Below, one piece after another: positions 16,560 to 22,401 of a stretch of DNA of 64,000 nucleotides. The stretch's first letter is position 1. Every line of letters begins with the position of its first letter. Source of the DNA: Nocardioides mesophilus (GTDB lineage Bacteria > Actinomycetota > Actinomycetes > Propionibacteriales > Nocardioidaceae); assembly GCF_014395785.1 (NCBI RefSeq), contig NZ_CP060713.1:3934501-3998500 (forward strand). Direction: 5' to 3'. A model generated the notes under the pieces. It worked only from the letters and a program-made list of their open reading frames with translations. It ran no database searches and had not been told where the DNA came from. The position numbers and the translations under genes were made by a program.

Positions 16560-17008
16560 CCGCCCGCGACAGGCTCGCCGCGGCCCTGCACCGGCTGAAT
16601 TGCCTGCACCAGCAACACCTCGGCCGGCAGCCAGGGCAGCCGGACGCCGTCGACTACAACGCCGCCGACGCGTTGCTCGCCGGCGACTGGGTCGACCAGC
16701 TCGTCGCCGAGCGGAGGGACGACGCGATCACGTGGGACGTGACGTGCCTGAACTGCGCCCGGCTGCTCGGCCAGCTATACGGCGAGTACGCCCGCGGCTA
16801 CCAGGCCGGGTTCCACGCCCGCGTCGTCGACCCACCCGACCTCCGGCCGCTCCACGTCGGCCGTGACGGCATGGGGAACTGGGAGACGACCTGCCCCACC
16901 CACGGCCCTGTCGCGACCAGCTCGGACTGGTCGGGCGCGATGGAGGCCGCCTGGGGACACATCGCAATGGTGCGACACGACTCGTGGACGGAGGAGTTGG
17001 TCACATGA
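16556..17008 (+). CDS. protein 4 of the tiny-gene run, 150 aa
   Basis: ATG 16556 overlaps the previous stop (ATGA). Helical N-terminus (RDRLAAALHRLNCLHQQH), a middle with CLNC (residues about 63-66), and a C-terminus with CPTHG and a WSGAMEAAWGHI helix. The longest protein of the set. Related-looking hypothetical proteins occur in Streptomyces prophages, but no function is known to me. Confidence 0.65.
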   Translation: MTARDRLAAALHRLNCLHQQHLGRQPGQPDAVDYNAADALLAGDWVDQLVAERRDDAITWDVTCLNCARLLGQLYGEYARGYQAGFHARVVDPPDLRPLHVGRDGMGNWETTCPTHGPVATSSDWSGAMEAAWGHIAMVRHDSWTEELVT

Positions 17009-17181
17009 TCTTTCGCCTGCGGCCGAGGCCGCACCTGGACCTGTTCCGCGCCCGTTGGGCGCCGATCTGGCTGCGCCGCCGGTTCCCCGGCTACTGGACG
17101 CAGGCCGAGGTCGACGACATCGAGCGCCGCGCCCACGAGGACTGGGCCCGATTCCGGCACCTGTTCGACGACGAGGAATGA
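17005..17181 (+). CDS. tiny protein 5, 58 aa
   Basis: ATG 17005 in an ATGA overlap. Basic N-terminus (FRLRPRPHLDLFRARW) and acidic helical C-terminus (EVDDIERRAHEDWARFRHLFDDEE). No cysteines, no signal peptide. Family not recognised. Confidence 0.6.
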   Translation: MIFRLRPRPHLDLFRARWAPIWLRRRFPGYWTQAEVDDIERRAHEDWARFRHLFDDEE

Positions 17182-17182
17182 C

Positions 17183-17338
17183 ATGAAGCTCATCTATGAC
17201 AGCCGACCCACCAGCCCGCGCTACCCGCACGGCTACTGGTACGCCTGCACCGGTGACGGCAAATATGACGCCGCCGGGCCCGACCCGTTGACGGCGATCA
17301 CCCGGCTCCTCCAGGTGCTGGAGGAAGCGCTCAAGTGA
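17183..17338 (+). CDS. tiny protein 6, 51 aa
   Basis: ATG 17183, one base after the previous stop. Reads MKLIYDSRPTSPRYPHGYWY, then a short DGKYDAAGPDPLTAI turn and a C-terminal helix ITRLLQVLEEALK. Compact alpha+beta look; the pattern of a strand followed by a helix resembles HicB-like antitoxin cores, but it is too short to call. Confidence 0.58.
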   Translation: MKLIYDSRPTSPRYPHGYWYACTGDGKYDAAGPDPLTAITRLLQVLEEALK

Positions 17339-17601
17339 AGGGGGTGAGGGTCTGCCGAACCTGCGGTCACGCCCTGACCGACCAGGAGCGCGATGCCTAC
17401 GTGGACCAGTGCGGGCCCTGCGTCTGGGTGAAGGACGAGGAGGAGCAGCCGCCGCGGCACCGCATCCGCTCCCACTTGGCGCTGCTGGACTTCGGCCCCA
17501 GCTGCTACGCGCCCGACTGTCCGGCGTGCCGGTGGTACCGCGCCCGCGGCGGCTGGGCCCATGACGACTCGATGGAGGGGTGGCTCGATGGTCAGCGGTG
17601 A
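17335..17601 (+). CDS. tiny protein 7, 88 aa, zinc-finger
   Basis: GTG in a GTGA overlap. CRTCGH and CGPC form one knuckle pair; CYAPDCPAC forms another. A DQERDAY helix lies between them. C-terminal region ends in acidic/Trp-rich WAHDDSMEGWLDG. Unknown function; one of four Cys-knuckle proteins in this operon. Confidence 0.62.
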   Translation: MKGVRVCRTCGHALTDQERDAYVDQCGPCVWVKDEEEQPPRHRIRSHLALLDFGPSCYAPDCPACRWYRARGGWAHDDSMEGWLDGQR

Positions 17602-17782
17602 ATCGTGGGCACGCAGGCACGCCCGCGAGAACCCCGGCCACCTGAGCCGCGAGGGGCTGGACGACCCGGGATCGTGTGCCGACTGTCGCGAGCGGTCACC
17701 CATCTACGACCTCCCGCACCTGGTCGTCCGGCGTGCCCGGTGGTACCGCGCCTGGCTCGCACGCGTGGAGGACGACGCGTGA
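17588..17782 (+). CDS. tiny protein 8, 64 aa
   Basis: ATG 17588, overlapping the previous gene by 14 bp. Basic N-terminus (SWARRHARENPGHLSREGL), a CADC pair, then a helix RRARWYRAWLARVEDD. Not recognised. The single CxxC could complete a zinc site with His residues or by dimerisation. Confidence 0.58.
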   Translation: MVSGESWARRHARENPGHLSREGLDDPGSCADCRERSPIYDLPHLVVRRARWYRAWLARVEDDA

Positions 17783-17919
17783 AGCCGCGCATCCGAGTCG
17801 GGCGGTTGACGGTCTGGCTGTGGTCTGGCTCATGGTCATGGGTTGACCGCCTGGACTGCGCCCACTGCCGAAACATCTACGTGGGGCCGTTCGGCGTCGA
17901 GTGGGAGCGCCCCGGCTGA
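17779..17919 (+). CDS. tiny protein 9, 46 aa
   Basis: GTG in a GTGA overlap. Trp-rich strand region (LTVWLWSGSWSW) followed by CAHC. Last gene of the plus-strand run; downstream is the CACCTG array with no further credible gene on this strand. Confidence 0.58.
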   Translation: MKPRIRVGRLTVWLWSGSWSWVDRLDCAHCRNIYVGPFGVEWERPG

Positions 17920-18020
17920 AGACCCCGGCCCGCCGGTGGGAGGGCGCTGCGCGAAAGGCTGGCCGCGCGGCACGCCCGGGGAAGCCCGCCGGCGGGCCGG
18001 TCACCTGTGACATGACCCCC

Positions 18021-18106
18021 CACACCTGCGACACGCACCTGCACACCTGTCACTCGAAAGTCGGCAGCCCTCTGACCTGCGGGTTTGCCGTCCGATCTGG
18101 GGGATT
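18021..18106 (+). repeat. 86-bp direct repeat, copy A
   Basis: About 71 of 86 positions match 18215-18300. Conserved blocks are the CACACCTGCGACACGCACCT start, CGAAAGTCG, CTGACCTGCGG and TTTGCCGTCCGA. Embedded in the CACCTG array. Confidence 0.72.
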
Positions 18107-18214
18107 ACCTCGCCCACACCTGCCACCACCTGTGACACACCTGCGACACCTGCCACCACACCTGGCGCGCACCTGCTGCGGCTCCCGCCGGGCTCGCACC
18201 TGGCGCACGCACTG

Positions 18215-18300
18215 CACACCTGCGACACGCACCTGCACACCGGGGAGACGAAAGTCGCCGAGGCGCTGACCTGCGGTTTTGCCGTCCGACTTGGGGGGTT
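18215..18300 (+). repeat. 86-bp direct repeat, copy B
   Basis: Partner of copy A, 194 bp downstream. Differences are confined to two short blocks (after GCACACC and after AAAGTCG), so the conserved blocks look selected, as expected for binding sites. Confidence 0.72.
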
Positions 18301-18367
18301 GCGTCGTCCACACCTGCTCGCACCTGGCGCACACCTGCGACACCGGGCGCGGCACCTGCGACGGGGC

Positions 18368-18553
18368 TCAGCTGGCGCGGCGCCGGCGTCGCTGGCCGCG
18401 CCAGCCGGCGACCAGCCCCTCGACCCGGGCCCAGCACCGGGCGCACGCCTCGCCCTCGAGCTCGACCCCGTCCACCGTCATCTCGTGCGTCCGCACGTCA
18501 CCCTCGACGCCGCAGCCGTCGCACACCAGGGTGACACTCTCACGTGTAGCCAT
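18368..18553 (-). CDS. small zinc-ribbon protein, 61 aa
   Basis: ATG 18553. VTLVCDGCGVEGDVRTHEMT, then VDGVELEGEACARCW and a basic tail (GWRGQRRRRRAS). Two CxxC pairs predict one zinc. The strand pattern VTLV...VDG resembles the N-terminal dimerisation domain of Lsr2-like nucleoid proteins with cysteines added; that is inference only. It is transcribed towards the CACCTG array, which begins 10 bp past its stop, so it could be the array's binding protein. Confidence 0.65.
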   Translation of the reverse strand: MATRESVTLVCDGCGVEGDVRTHEMTVDGVELEGEACARCWARVEGLVAGWRGQRRRRRAS

Positions 18554-18669
18554 GGGGCAATCCTGCCCCGGTCCGGGCGATCCGTCCTCACTTCCGGCCG
18601 GTCCGCGGCCACAGGCCCCGCCAGGGGCTCCAGGGGCACCCCCGGGGGTCGGCGCTCCGATTTCTCGGC

Positions 18670-18694
18670 GTCGTTCCGCACTAATCCCGTACGA
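18670..18694 (+). repeat. right copy of 25-nt end repeat (putative att arm)
   Basis: GTCGTTCCGCACTAATCCCG and on to TACGA; 22 of 25 match to 13198-13222, same orientation. Lies between the zinc-ribbon gene and the terminator, in otherwise gene-free DNA. Confidence 0.6.
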
Positions 18695-18712
18695 GCCTGC
18701 CCTGGAACGCAG

Positions 18713-18740
18713 AATCGCCCCCGCCGAAGCGGGGGCGATT
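18713..18740 (-). terminator. element-borne terminator downstream of tRNA-Val
   Basis: Perfect 12-bp stem AATCGCCCCCGC/GCGGGGGCGATT with a four-base loop. It is 29 bp past the tRNA-Val 3' end on the minus strand and so replaces the terminator at 13025-13046 that integration moved 5.7 kb away. No strong U tract, but the stem is very stable. Confidence 0.65.
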
Positions 18741-18767
18741 GTGTGTCTGACCTGCGGTTTTGTCTCT

Positions 18768-18813
18768 GTGGGCGATACTGGGTTTGAACCAGTGACCTCT
18801 TCCGTGTCAAGGA
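18768..18813 (-). repeat. attachment site within intact tRNA-Val
   Basis: Second copy of the 46-bp direct repeat, here forming the 3' part of a complete tRNA gene. The element supplied this 3' part on integration, which restores the tRNA. Confidence 0.85.
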
Positions 18814-18840
18814 AGCGCGCTACCACTGCGCCAATCGCCC
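18769..18840 (-). tRNA. tRNA-Val(GAC)
   Basis: 72-nt cloverleaf: acceptor GGGCGAT pairs with ATCGCCC, D arm GCGC, anticodon stem CTTCC/GGAAG around TTGACAC (anticodon GAC), T arm ACTGG/CCAGT with TTCAAAC, discriminator A. Third gene of a Gly-Cys-Val operon and target of the integrated element. Confidence 0.95.
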
Positions 18841-18883
18841 GTGACGACCCAAACTCCCACATGATGGGGTGATCGGGCAATCG

Positions 18884-18954
18884 AGGTGGAGACGGGATTT
18901 GAACCCGTGTAGACGGATTTGCAGTCCGTTGCCTCGCCTCTCGGCCACTCCACC
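18884..18954 (-). tRNA. tRNA-Cys(GCA)
   Basis: About 71 nt: acceptor GGTGGAG/CTCCACC, anticodon loop CTGCAAA (GCA), T loop TTCAAAT. Middle gene of the operon, 43 bp upstream of tRNA-Val. Confidence 0.95.
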
Positions 18955-18981
18955 AAGGAGAGAACCTGCGACCCTTCTCCG

Positions 18982-19054
18982 AGCGGACGACGAGGCTCGA
19001 ACTCGCGACCTCAACCTTGGCAAGGTTGCGCTCTACCAACTGAGCTACGTCCGC
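18982..19054 (-). tRNA. tRNA-Gly(GCC)
   Basis: 73 nt: acceptor GCGGACG/CGTCCGC, anticodon stem CAACC/GGTTG around TTGCCAA (GCC), T loop TTCGAGC. First gene of the operon, 27 bp before tRNA-Cys. Confidence 0.95.
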
Positions 19055-19095
19055 TTGCAACACCCGTTCAGTTTCCTGACCGGCGGTGCGTGAGA

Positions 19096-19123
19096 ACTTT
19101 AGCCGACAACGGGGGAATGACAA
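19096..19123 (-). promoter_or_regulatory. candidate promoter of the tRNA Gly-Cys-Val operon
   Basis: On the minus strand TTGTCA (19123-19118), a 16-bp spacer, then TAAAGT (19101-19096), about 40 bp before tRNA-Gly. Matches the TTGaca/TAnnnT pattern of actinobacterial housekeeping promoters. Assigned by eye. Confidence 0.5.
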
Positions 19124-19187
19124 ATTCGGGCCCAGGGCGGCGTGTTCGCCCTCGTCGACGGGGGTCGTCAACGCCTAGGGTCGGCGC

Positions 19188-20024
19188 ATGCGTGCATGGC
19201 TGAACGGGCGTCTGCTCGAGGATCCGACCGCCCCCGCGGTCACCGTGGCCGACCACGGGTTCACCGTCGGCGACGGGGTGTTCGAGGCGGTGAAGGTGGT
19301 GGAGGGCCGTCCCTTCGCCCTCACCCGGCACCTCGACCGGCTGACCCGCTCGGCGAAGGGGCTCGGGCTTCCAGAGCTGGACCACGACGCCGTACGCCGG
19401 GGCGTGGAGTCGGTCCTCGCTGCCGAGCACCTGCCGCTGGGACGGCTGCGCATCACCTACACCGGCGGCGTGGCTCCGCTGGGCTCCGGCCGGGGCGACA
19501 GCCCGCCGACCCTGGCGGTGGTCGCCGACCACCTGTCTGCGTGGGCCGAGCCGGCCGTCGTCGTGACGGTGCCGTGGCCCCGCAACGAGCGCGGCGCGCT
19601 GGCCGGGCTGAAGACCACGTCCTACGCGGAGAACGTGGTGGCGCTCGCCTACGCGCACGAGCGCGGGGCGGGGGAGGCGATCTTCGCGAACCTGGCGGGC
19701 AACCTGTGCGAGGGCACCGGCTCCAACGTCTTCTACGTCGTCGACGGTGAGCTGCGCACCCCGACGCTGGCGTCCGGCTGCCTGGCGGGGATCAGCCGAG
19801 CGCTGCTCCTGGAGTGGTACGACGGTTCGGGGAGGCCGGTCCGCGAGGTGGACGAGCCGATCGAGGTGCTGACCACCGCCGACGAGGTGTTCCTGGTCTC
19901 GACGACGCGCGACGTCCAGCCGGTGGTGCGCTGCGACGACCGGGAGCTGGTTACCCCGGGCCCCGTCACTGCGGCCTGCAGGGCGACGTGGAGCGAGCGC
20001 GAGGCCGCCGACCTCGACCCGTGA
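19188..20024 (+). CDS. class IV PLP-dependent aminotransferase / aminodeoxychorismate lyase
   Basis: 278 residues of fold-type IV. DHGFTVGDGVFEAVK at the N-terminus, RLTRSAKGLGL, the PLP-Lys region LKTTSYAENVVAL (Schiff-base Lys near residue 144) and the phosphate/cofactor motif EGTGSNVF. This family includes PabC (4-amino-4-deoxychorismate lyase for folate), branched-chain and D-amino-acid aminotransferases. Length and the N-terminal motif favour PabC-like, but no pabA/pabB neighbour supports it. Confidence 0.85.
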   Translation: MRAWLNGRLLEDPTAPAVTVADHGFTVGDGVFEAVKVVEGRPFALTRHLDRLTRSAKGLGLPELDHDAVRRGVESVLAAEHLPLGRLRITYTGGVAPLGSGRGDSPPTLAVVADHLSAWAEPAVVVTVPWPRNERGALAGLKTTSYAENVVALAYAHERGAGEAIFANLAGNLCEGTGSNVFYVVDGELRTPTLASGCLAGISRALLLEWYDGSGRPVREVDEPIEVLTTADEVFLVSTTRDVQPVVRCDDRELVTPGPVTAACRATWSEREAADLDP

Positions 20025-20055
20025 GGAACCGGGCGGTGAGGAGGAGCGGACGAGC

Positions 20056-20496
20056 TCAGGCCCGGCCGGTGGCCAGGATCGCTGCGATGGCGGCGTCCAC
20101 GTCGAGGTGAGCGGACTCGGTGCCGGTGGCGACGAGAGCGTTCATCCGGGCCACGAAGGCCTGCATGTCACCGGTGCGCGCCTGGACCAGGGCCTCGCCG
20201 TCGGGCGAGCAGAGCTCGATGATGACGACCGCGTGGCCGCTGCTGTCCAGGCACGGCCAGACGTGCACGTCCCCGTCGCCCGACGGCTCGTAGAGGCCCT
20301 CGACGAGCAGCTCCCGGCCGAAGGTCCACGACACCTGGTGCGATCCGGTCTTGAACACCGCGGTGACGGCGAACGGGTCGGTCGGGTCGTAGTGCAGCTC
20401 GGCCTCGATCGGCGTCGCGTTCCCGGTCGCGTCGATCAGGTCGACGGTGACGGGGTGCGTCACGGTGACCGGTGCGGTGTTCATCGAGTAGTCCAT
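20056..20496 (-). CDS. SsgA-family sporulation/cell-division regulator (SsgB-like)
   Basis: 146 residues from ATG 20496 with GGGAGG ahead of it; ATG 20484 (MNTAPV) is possible. Typical family course: PIEAELHYDPTDPFAVTAVF, WTFGRELLVEGLYEPSGDGDVHVWP, then LCSPDGEALVQA, ending LDVDAAIAAILA. SsgB localises FtsZ to septa in Streptomyces sporulation. Related orphan proteins occur in other actinobacteria, where the role is less clear. It stands alone here, convergent with the aminotransferase gene. Confidence 0.87.
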   Translation of the reverse strand: MDYSMNTAPVTVTHPVTVDLIDATGNATPIEAELHYDPTDPFAVTAVFKTGSHQVSWTFGRELLVEGLYEPSGDGDVHVWPCLDSSGHAVVIIELCSPDGEALVQARTGDMQAFVARMNALVATGTESAHLDVDAAIAAILATGRA

Positions 20497-20564
20497 GGTT
20501 CTTCCTCCCAGTCAGCCCCTCCGGCTTCGACATGGAGACGCTGTGGAGTGGTCCTCATGACGGC

Positions 20565-20578
20565 GTTTCAAACGAAAC
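20565..20578. promoter_or_regulatory. small inverted repeat upstream of the SsgB-like gene
   Basis: GTTTC-4 nt-GAAAC, about 70 bp before the start, in an AT-richer patch. A possible operator or promoter part; the evidence is only symmetry and position. Confidence 0.3.
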
Positions 20579-20714
20579 TGGGAACTTTTCTTGACAACGC
20601 CTGGGTCAGCCGGTCGTTGTGTCCGGATTAGGGCGTTTCCGCACCCGCACGGCCGTTGCCGGAGTCCCGATAGGCTCGGGAACGACAGCCGGCCGACAAC
20701 AGGGGACAGGGTCC

Positions 20715-21185
20715 GTGACCGACAACGCCACCGACGTCTCGCAGGAGAACCCCGACAGCGGGCGCAGGCTCGGAGGCCTGCACCGCAAGCTGCACGCCCA
20801 CCCGGTGCTGTCGCTGGTCACCAAGACCGTGGTGGCGGTCGTCGGCGGGCTGGTCACGCTCGCCGGTGTGGTGATGATCGTGACCCCCGGCCCGGCGTTC
20901 GTGCTCATCCCGCTCGGCCTGGCCATCCTGGCGACCGAGTTCGCCTTCGCGCGCCGATGGCTCGACTGGGCCCGCCGCAAGGCCGAGGAGGCCAAGCGGC
21001 GCAACGACGCGCTGGACCCGGCCGTACGTCGTCGTCGGCTCCTGCTGACCGGTCTCGCGATCCTCGTGCTCGTCGGCGCGGTGACCTGGTATGTCCTGGT
21101 CTACGACTGGCCGTTGCTCGCGGTCGACGGCTGGGACTGGGTGCAGAGCCTGGCCGGATGGGTCCCCGACCTGCCGGGGATGTGA
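20715..21185 (+). CDS. PGPGW/TIGR02611-type transmembrane protein
   Basis: 156 residues from GTG 20715. Two adjoining membrane segments (VTKTVVAVVGGLVTLAGVVM, then FVLIPLGLAILATEFAF) separated by the TPGPAF turn typical of the family, a basic cytoplasmic loop (RRKAEEAKRR), and a third segment (LLLTGLAILVLVGAVTWYVLV). Function unknown across actinobacteria. Confidence 0.82.
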   Translation: MTDNATDVSQENPDSGRRLGGLHRKLHAHPVLSLVTKTVVAVVGGLVTLAGVVMIVTPGPAFVLIPLGLAILATEFAFARRWLDWARRKAEEAKRRNDALDPAVRRRRLLLTGLAILVLVGAVTWYVLVYDWPLLAVDGWDWVQSLAGWVPDLPGM

Positions 21186-21244
21186 TCGCGGCGCCGGGAT
21201 GCGCTAACCTTTCCCGCGCACCACATCGATCCCCGGATCGATGC

Positions 21245-21316
21245 GGGCGATTGGCGCAGTGGTAGCGCGCTTCGTTCACACCGAAGAGGTCACTGGTTCG
21301 AACCCAGTATCGCCCA
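21245..21316 (+). tRNA. tRNA-Val(CAC)
   Basis: 72 nt, nearly the same body as tRNA-Val(GAC) but with anticodon stem CTTCG/CGAAG around TTCACAC (CAC). CCA follows the discriminator A in the DNA. A TAACCT hexamer 36 bp upstream could be its -10 box. No repeat of its 3' end is seen nearby, so nothing is integrated here. Confidence 0.95.
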
Positions 21317-21369
21317 CCATCCGGCAGTTCGGAGATGGACCGAGAACCGCACAACGTCGAAGCACGTCA

Positions 21370-21400
21370 AAGGGCGCCCCTCCCCAGGAGAGGCGCCCTT
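21370..21400. terminator. bidirectional terminator between tRNA-Val(CAC) and the secreted-protein gene
   Basis: 14-bp stem with one mismatch (AAGGGCGCC...GGCGCCCTT) and a three-base loop, lying between two convergent transcripts. Confidence 0.65.
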
Positions 21401-21435
21401 CGGCGTTCTGTGCCCACCCTCGTGGACTGTCCGCT

Positions 21436-21939
21436 TCAGACGCGGCAGCTCCCTTCGTAGGTGGTCAGCTTGGTCAGCCTGACGCCCTCGTCGTCGTAGA
21501 CCTTCGTGATGACCTTGGCGCGGAACAGGTCATCGAAGCCGGTCACCTTGACGGAGAGCTCCGGGCTGGCGTCCCCACCCCACCGGAACGGCGAGACGTT
21601 GACCCCGCCGACACTGACTGCGCGGCCCAGCTTGCCGGCGAAATTGCCCGTGGCGGCCACGTCCACCCACTCGCCCGCGTAGTTCTTCTCCTGGGCGACG
21701 AGCTTCGTCTTCACCATGTAGGTGCGGAAGTGCTTGTCCGCTGGACGGGTCTCACTGCCTGAAACCTCGACGTACAAGGTTCCCCCGTCACCGTCGCCCT
21801 GCACCTGGCCCTCGCAGCTGAGAGGGCCGGTCGCCTGTGAGTAAGCGCCGTGCGTCGCAGTCATGGCCGAAGCCGGTGCGGCCATGGCCACAGCGGCCAA
21901 GAAGACCGCTGACGTGGACGCTAATCCCTTCTTGAACAT
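21436..21939 (-). CDS. secreted hypothetical protein, 167 aa
   Basis: ATG 21939 with AAGGA upstream. Sec signal peptide MFKKGLASTSAVFLAAVAMA with cleavage probably after APASA. The mature part is beta-rich with two cysteines (LSCEGQV near the start, EGSCRV at the end) that could form one disulphide. No family recognised. Its upstream region is unusually AT-rich for this genome, hinting at transfer or a strongly regulated promoter. Confidence 0.72.
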   Translation of the reverse strand: MFKKGLASTSAVFLAAVAMAAPASAMTATHGAYSQATGPLSCEGQVQGDGDGGTLYVEVSGSETRPADKHFRTYMVKTKLVAQEKNYAGEWVDVAATGNFAGKLGRAVSVGGVNVSPFRWGGDASPELSVKVTGFDDLFRAKVITKVYDDEGVRLTKLTTYEGSCRV

Positions 21940-22401
21940 CGGTGTTCCTTTCGATTGGACGGTACGACCGTCATGCATATTTGAGACTCTAGGAATGTCC
22001 TCCTTTGAGGGCAACTGAAGTGAATGAGAATGGCACAGACGACCTACAAGGAGTACCCCGGAATGCGTGTTCTCGTCGATTTGCGGAGAGAGCGTGAATC
22101 GGCCAGCAACCTGATGGTTGGAGGTGAAACCGTTGCCCATATGGGGATCTGACCGCCTGTGCATCGGTCGAGAAGAGGGGACGTGGGACTCCCGTAGCGA
22201 TAATCCGAAATCAGCGGATTCGGATGCCGAGGGGGATTAGTGGATATCGGGTGAAGTGCCACTGAATGCGACCCGTCGATAATTCGCGCCGCAGGTGGGC
22301 CGACTACTGAGGACGGCCCCTGGGTCGACGCGACCGCGGCGCGGCGGGCGGCACGCCGGTTGGCATAGGATCGAGCCTCCCGCCCGAACAGGAGATCGAA
22401 C
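21940..22401. other. gene-free intergenic region, partly AT-rich
   Basis: 462 bp with no credible gene. 21940-22260 is visibly lower in GC than the rest of the window and holds a GACGGT-3 nt-ACCGTC inverted repeat (21958-21972) just before the secreted-protein gene, and AATCCG...CGGATT (22202-22219). TAGGAT at 22366-22371 may be the -10 of thrS. No T-box-like structure could be made out by eye. Confidence 0.5.

Larger units (their letters stand above)
18002..18358 (+). repeat. array of 17 CACCTG motifs, helically phased
   Basis: CACCTG starts at 18002, 18023, 18036, 18044, 18117, 18127, 18138, 18147, 18159, 18170, 18197, 18217, 18230, 18311, 18321, 18332 and 18353, all in one orientation. 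Many continue as CACCTGCGACAC. Spacings cluster near 10-11 or 20-21 bp, a DNA turn, not multiples of three. By chance a given 6-mer is expected far less than once in 360 bp. Overlapping Cys-rich open frames change phase between motifs, so the repetition is at DNA level. Best guesses are an iteron-type replication origin, a regulator-binding array or a packaging/segregation site. Confidence 0.75.
13063..18813. mobile_element. 5.7-kb element integrated in tRNA-Val(GAC), no integrase visible
   Basis: The element is bounded by a perfect 46-bp direct repeat that is the 3' part of tRNA-Val. Right of it the tRNA gene is complete; left of it only the displaced 3' fragment remains. Contents are a leftward phage-like module (13334-15983), a rightward run of nine tiny genes (16058-17919), an array of CACCTG motifs (18002-18358) and a leftward zinc-ribbon gene. 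Boundary repeats look like integrase arm sites. No tyrosine or serine integrase, excisionase, primase, Rep, terminase or capsid gene is recognisable. It must therefore be a remnant, or a satellite that borrows a helper's enzymes. Confidence 0.82.

Noticed and set aside
18001-18446. Cys-rich open frames on the minus strand across the CACCTG array (repeated CRRC/SQVC-like units)
   Set aside because: The motif spacing is not a multiple of three, so each frame only catches part of the array, and three different frames are open at once as expected for GC-rich repeats.
21245-21316. tRNA-Val(CAC) as the original target of the element
   Set aside because: The left fragment matches the GAC isoacceptor exactly (TTTGAACC and GTCAAGGA) and differs from the CAC gene in the anticodon arm.
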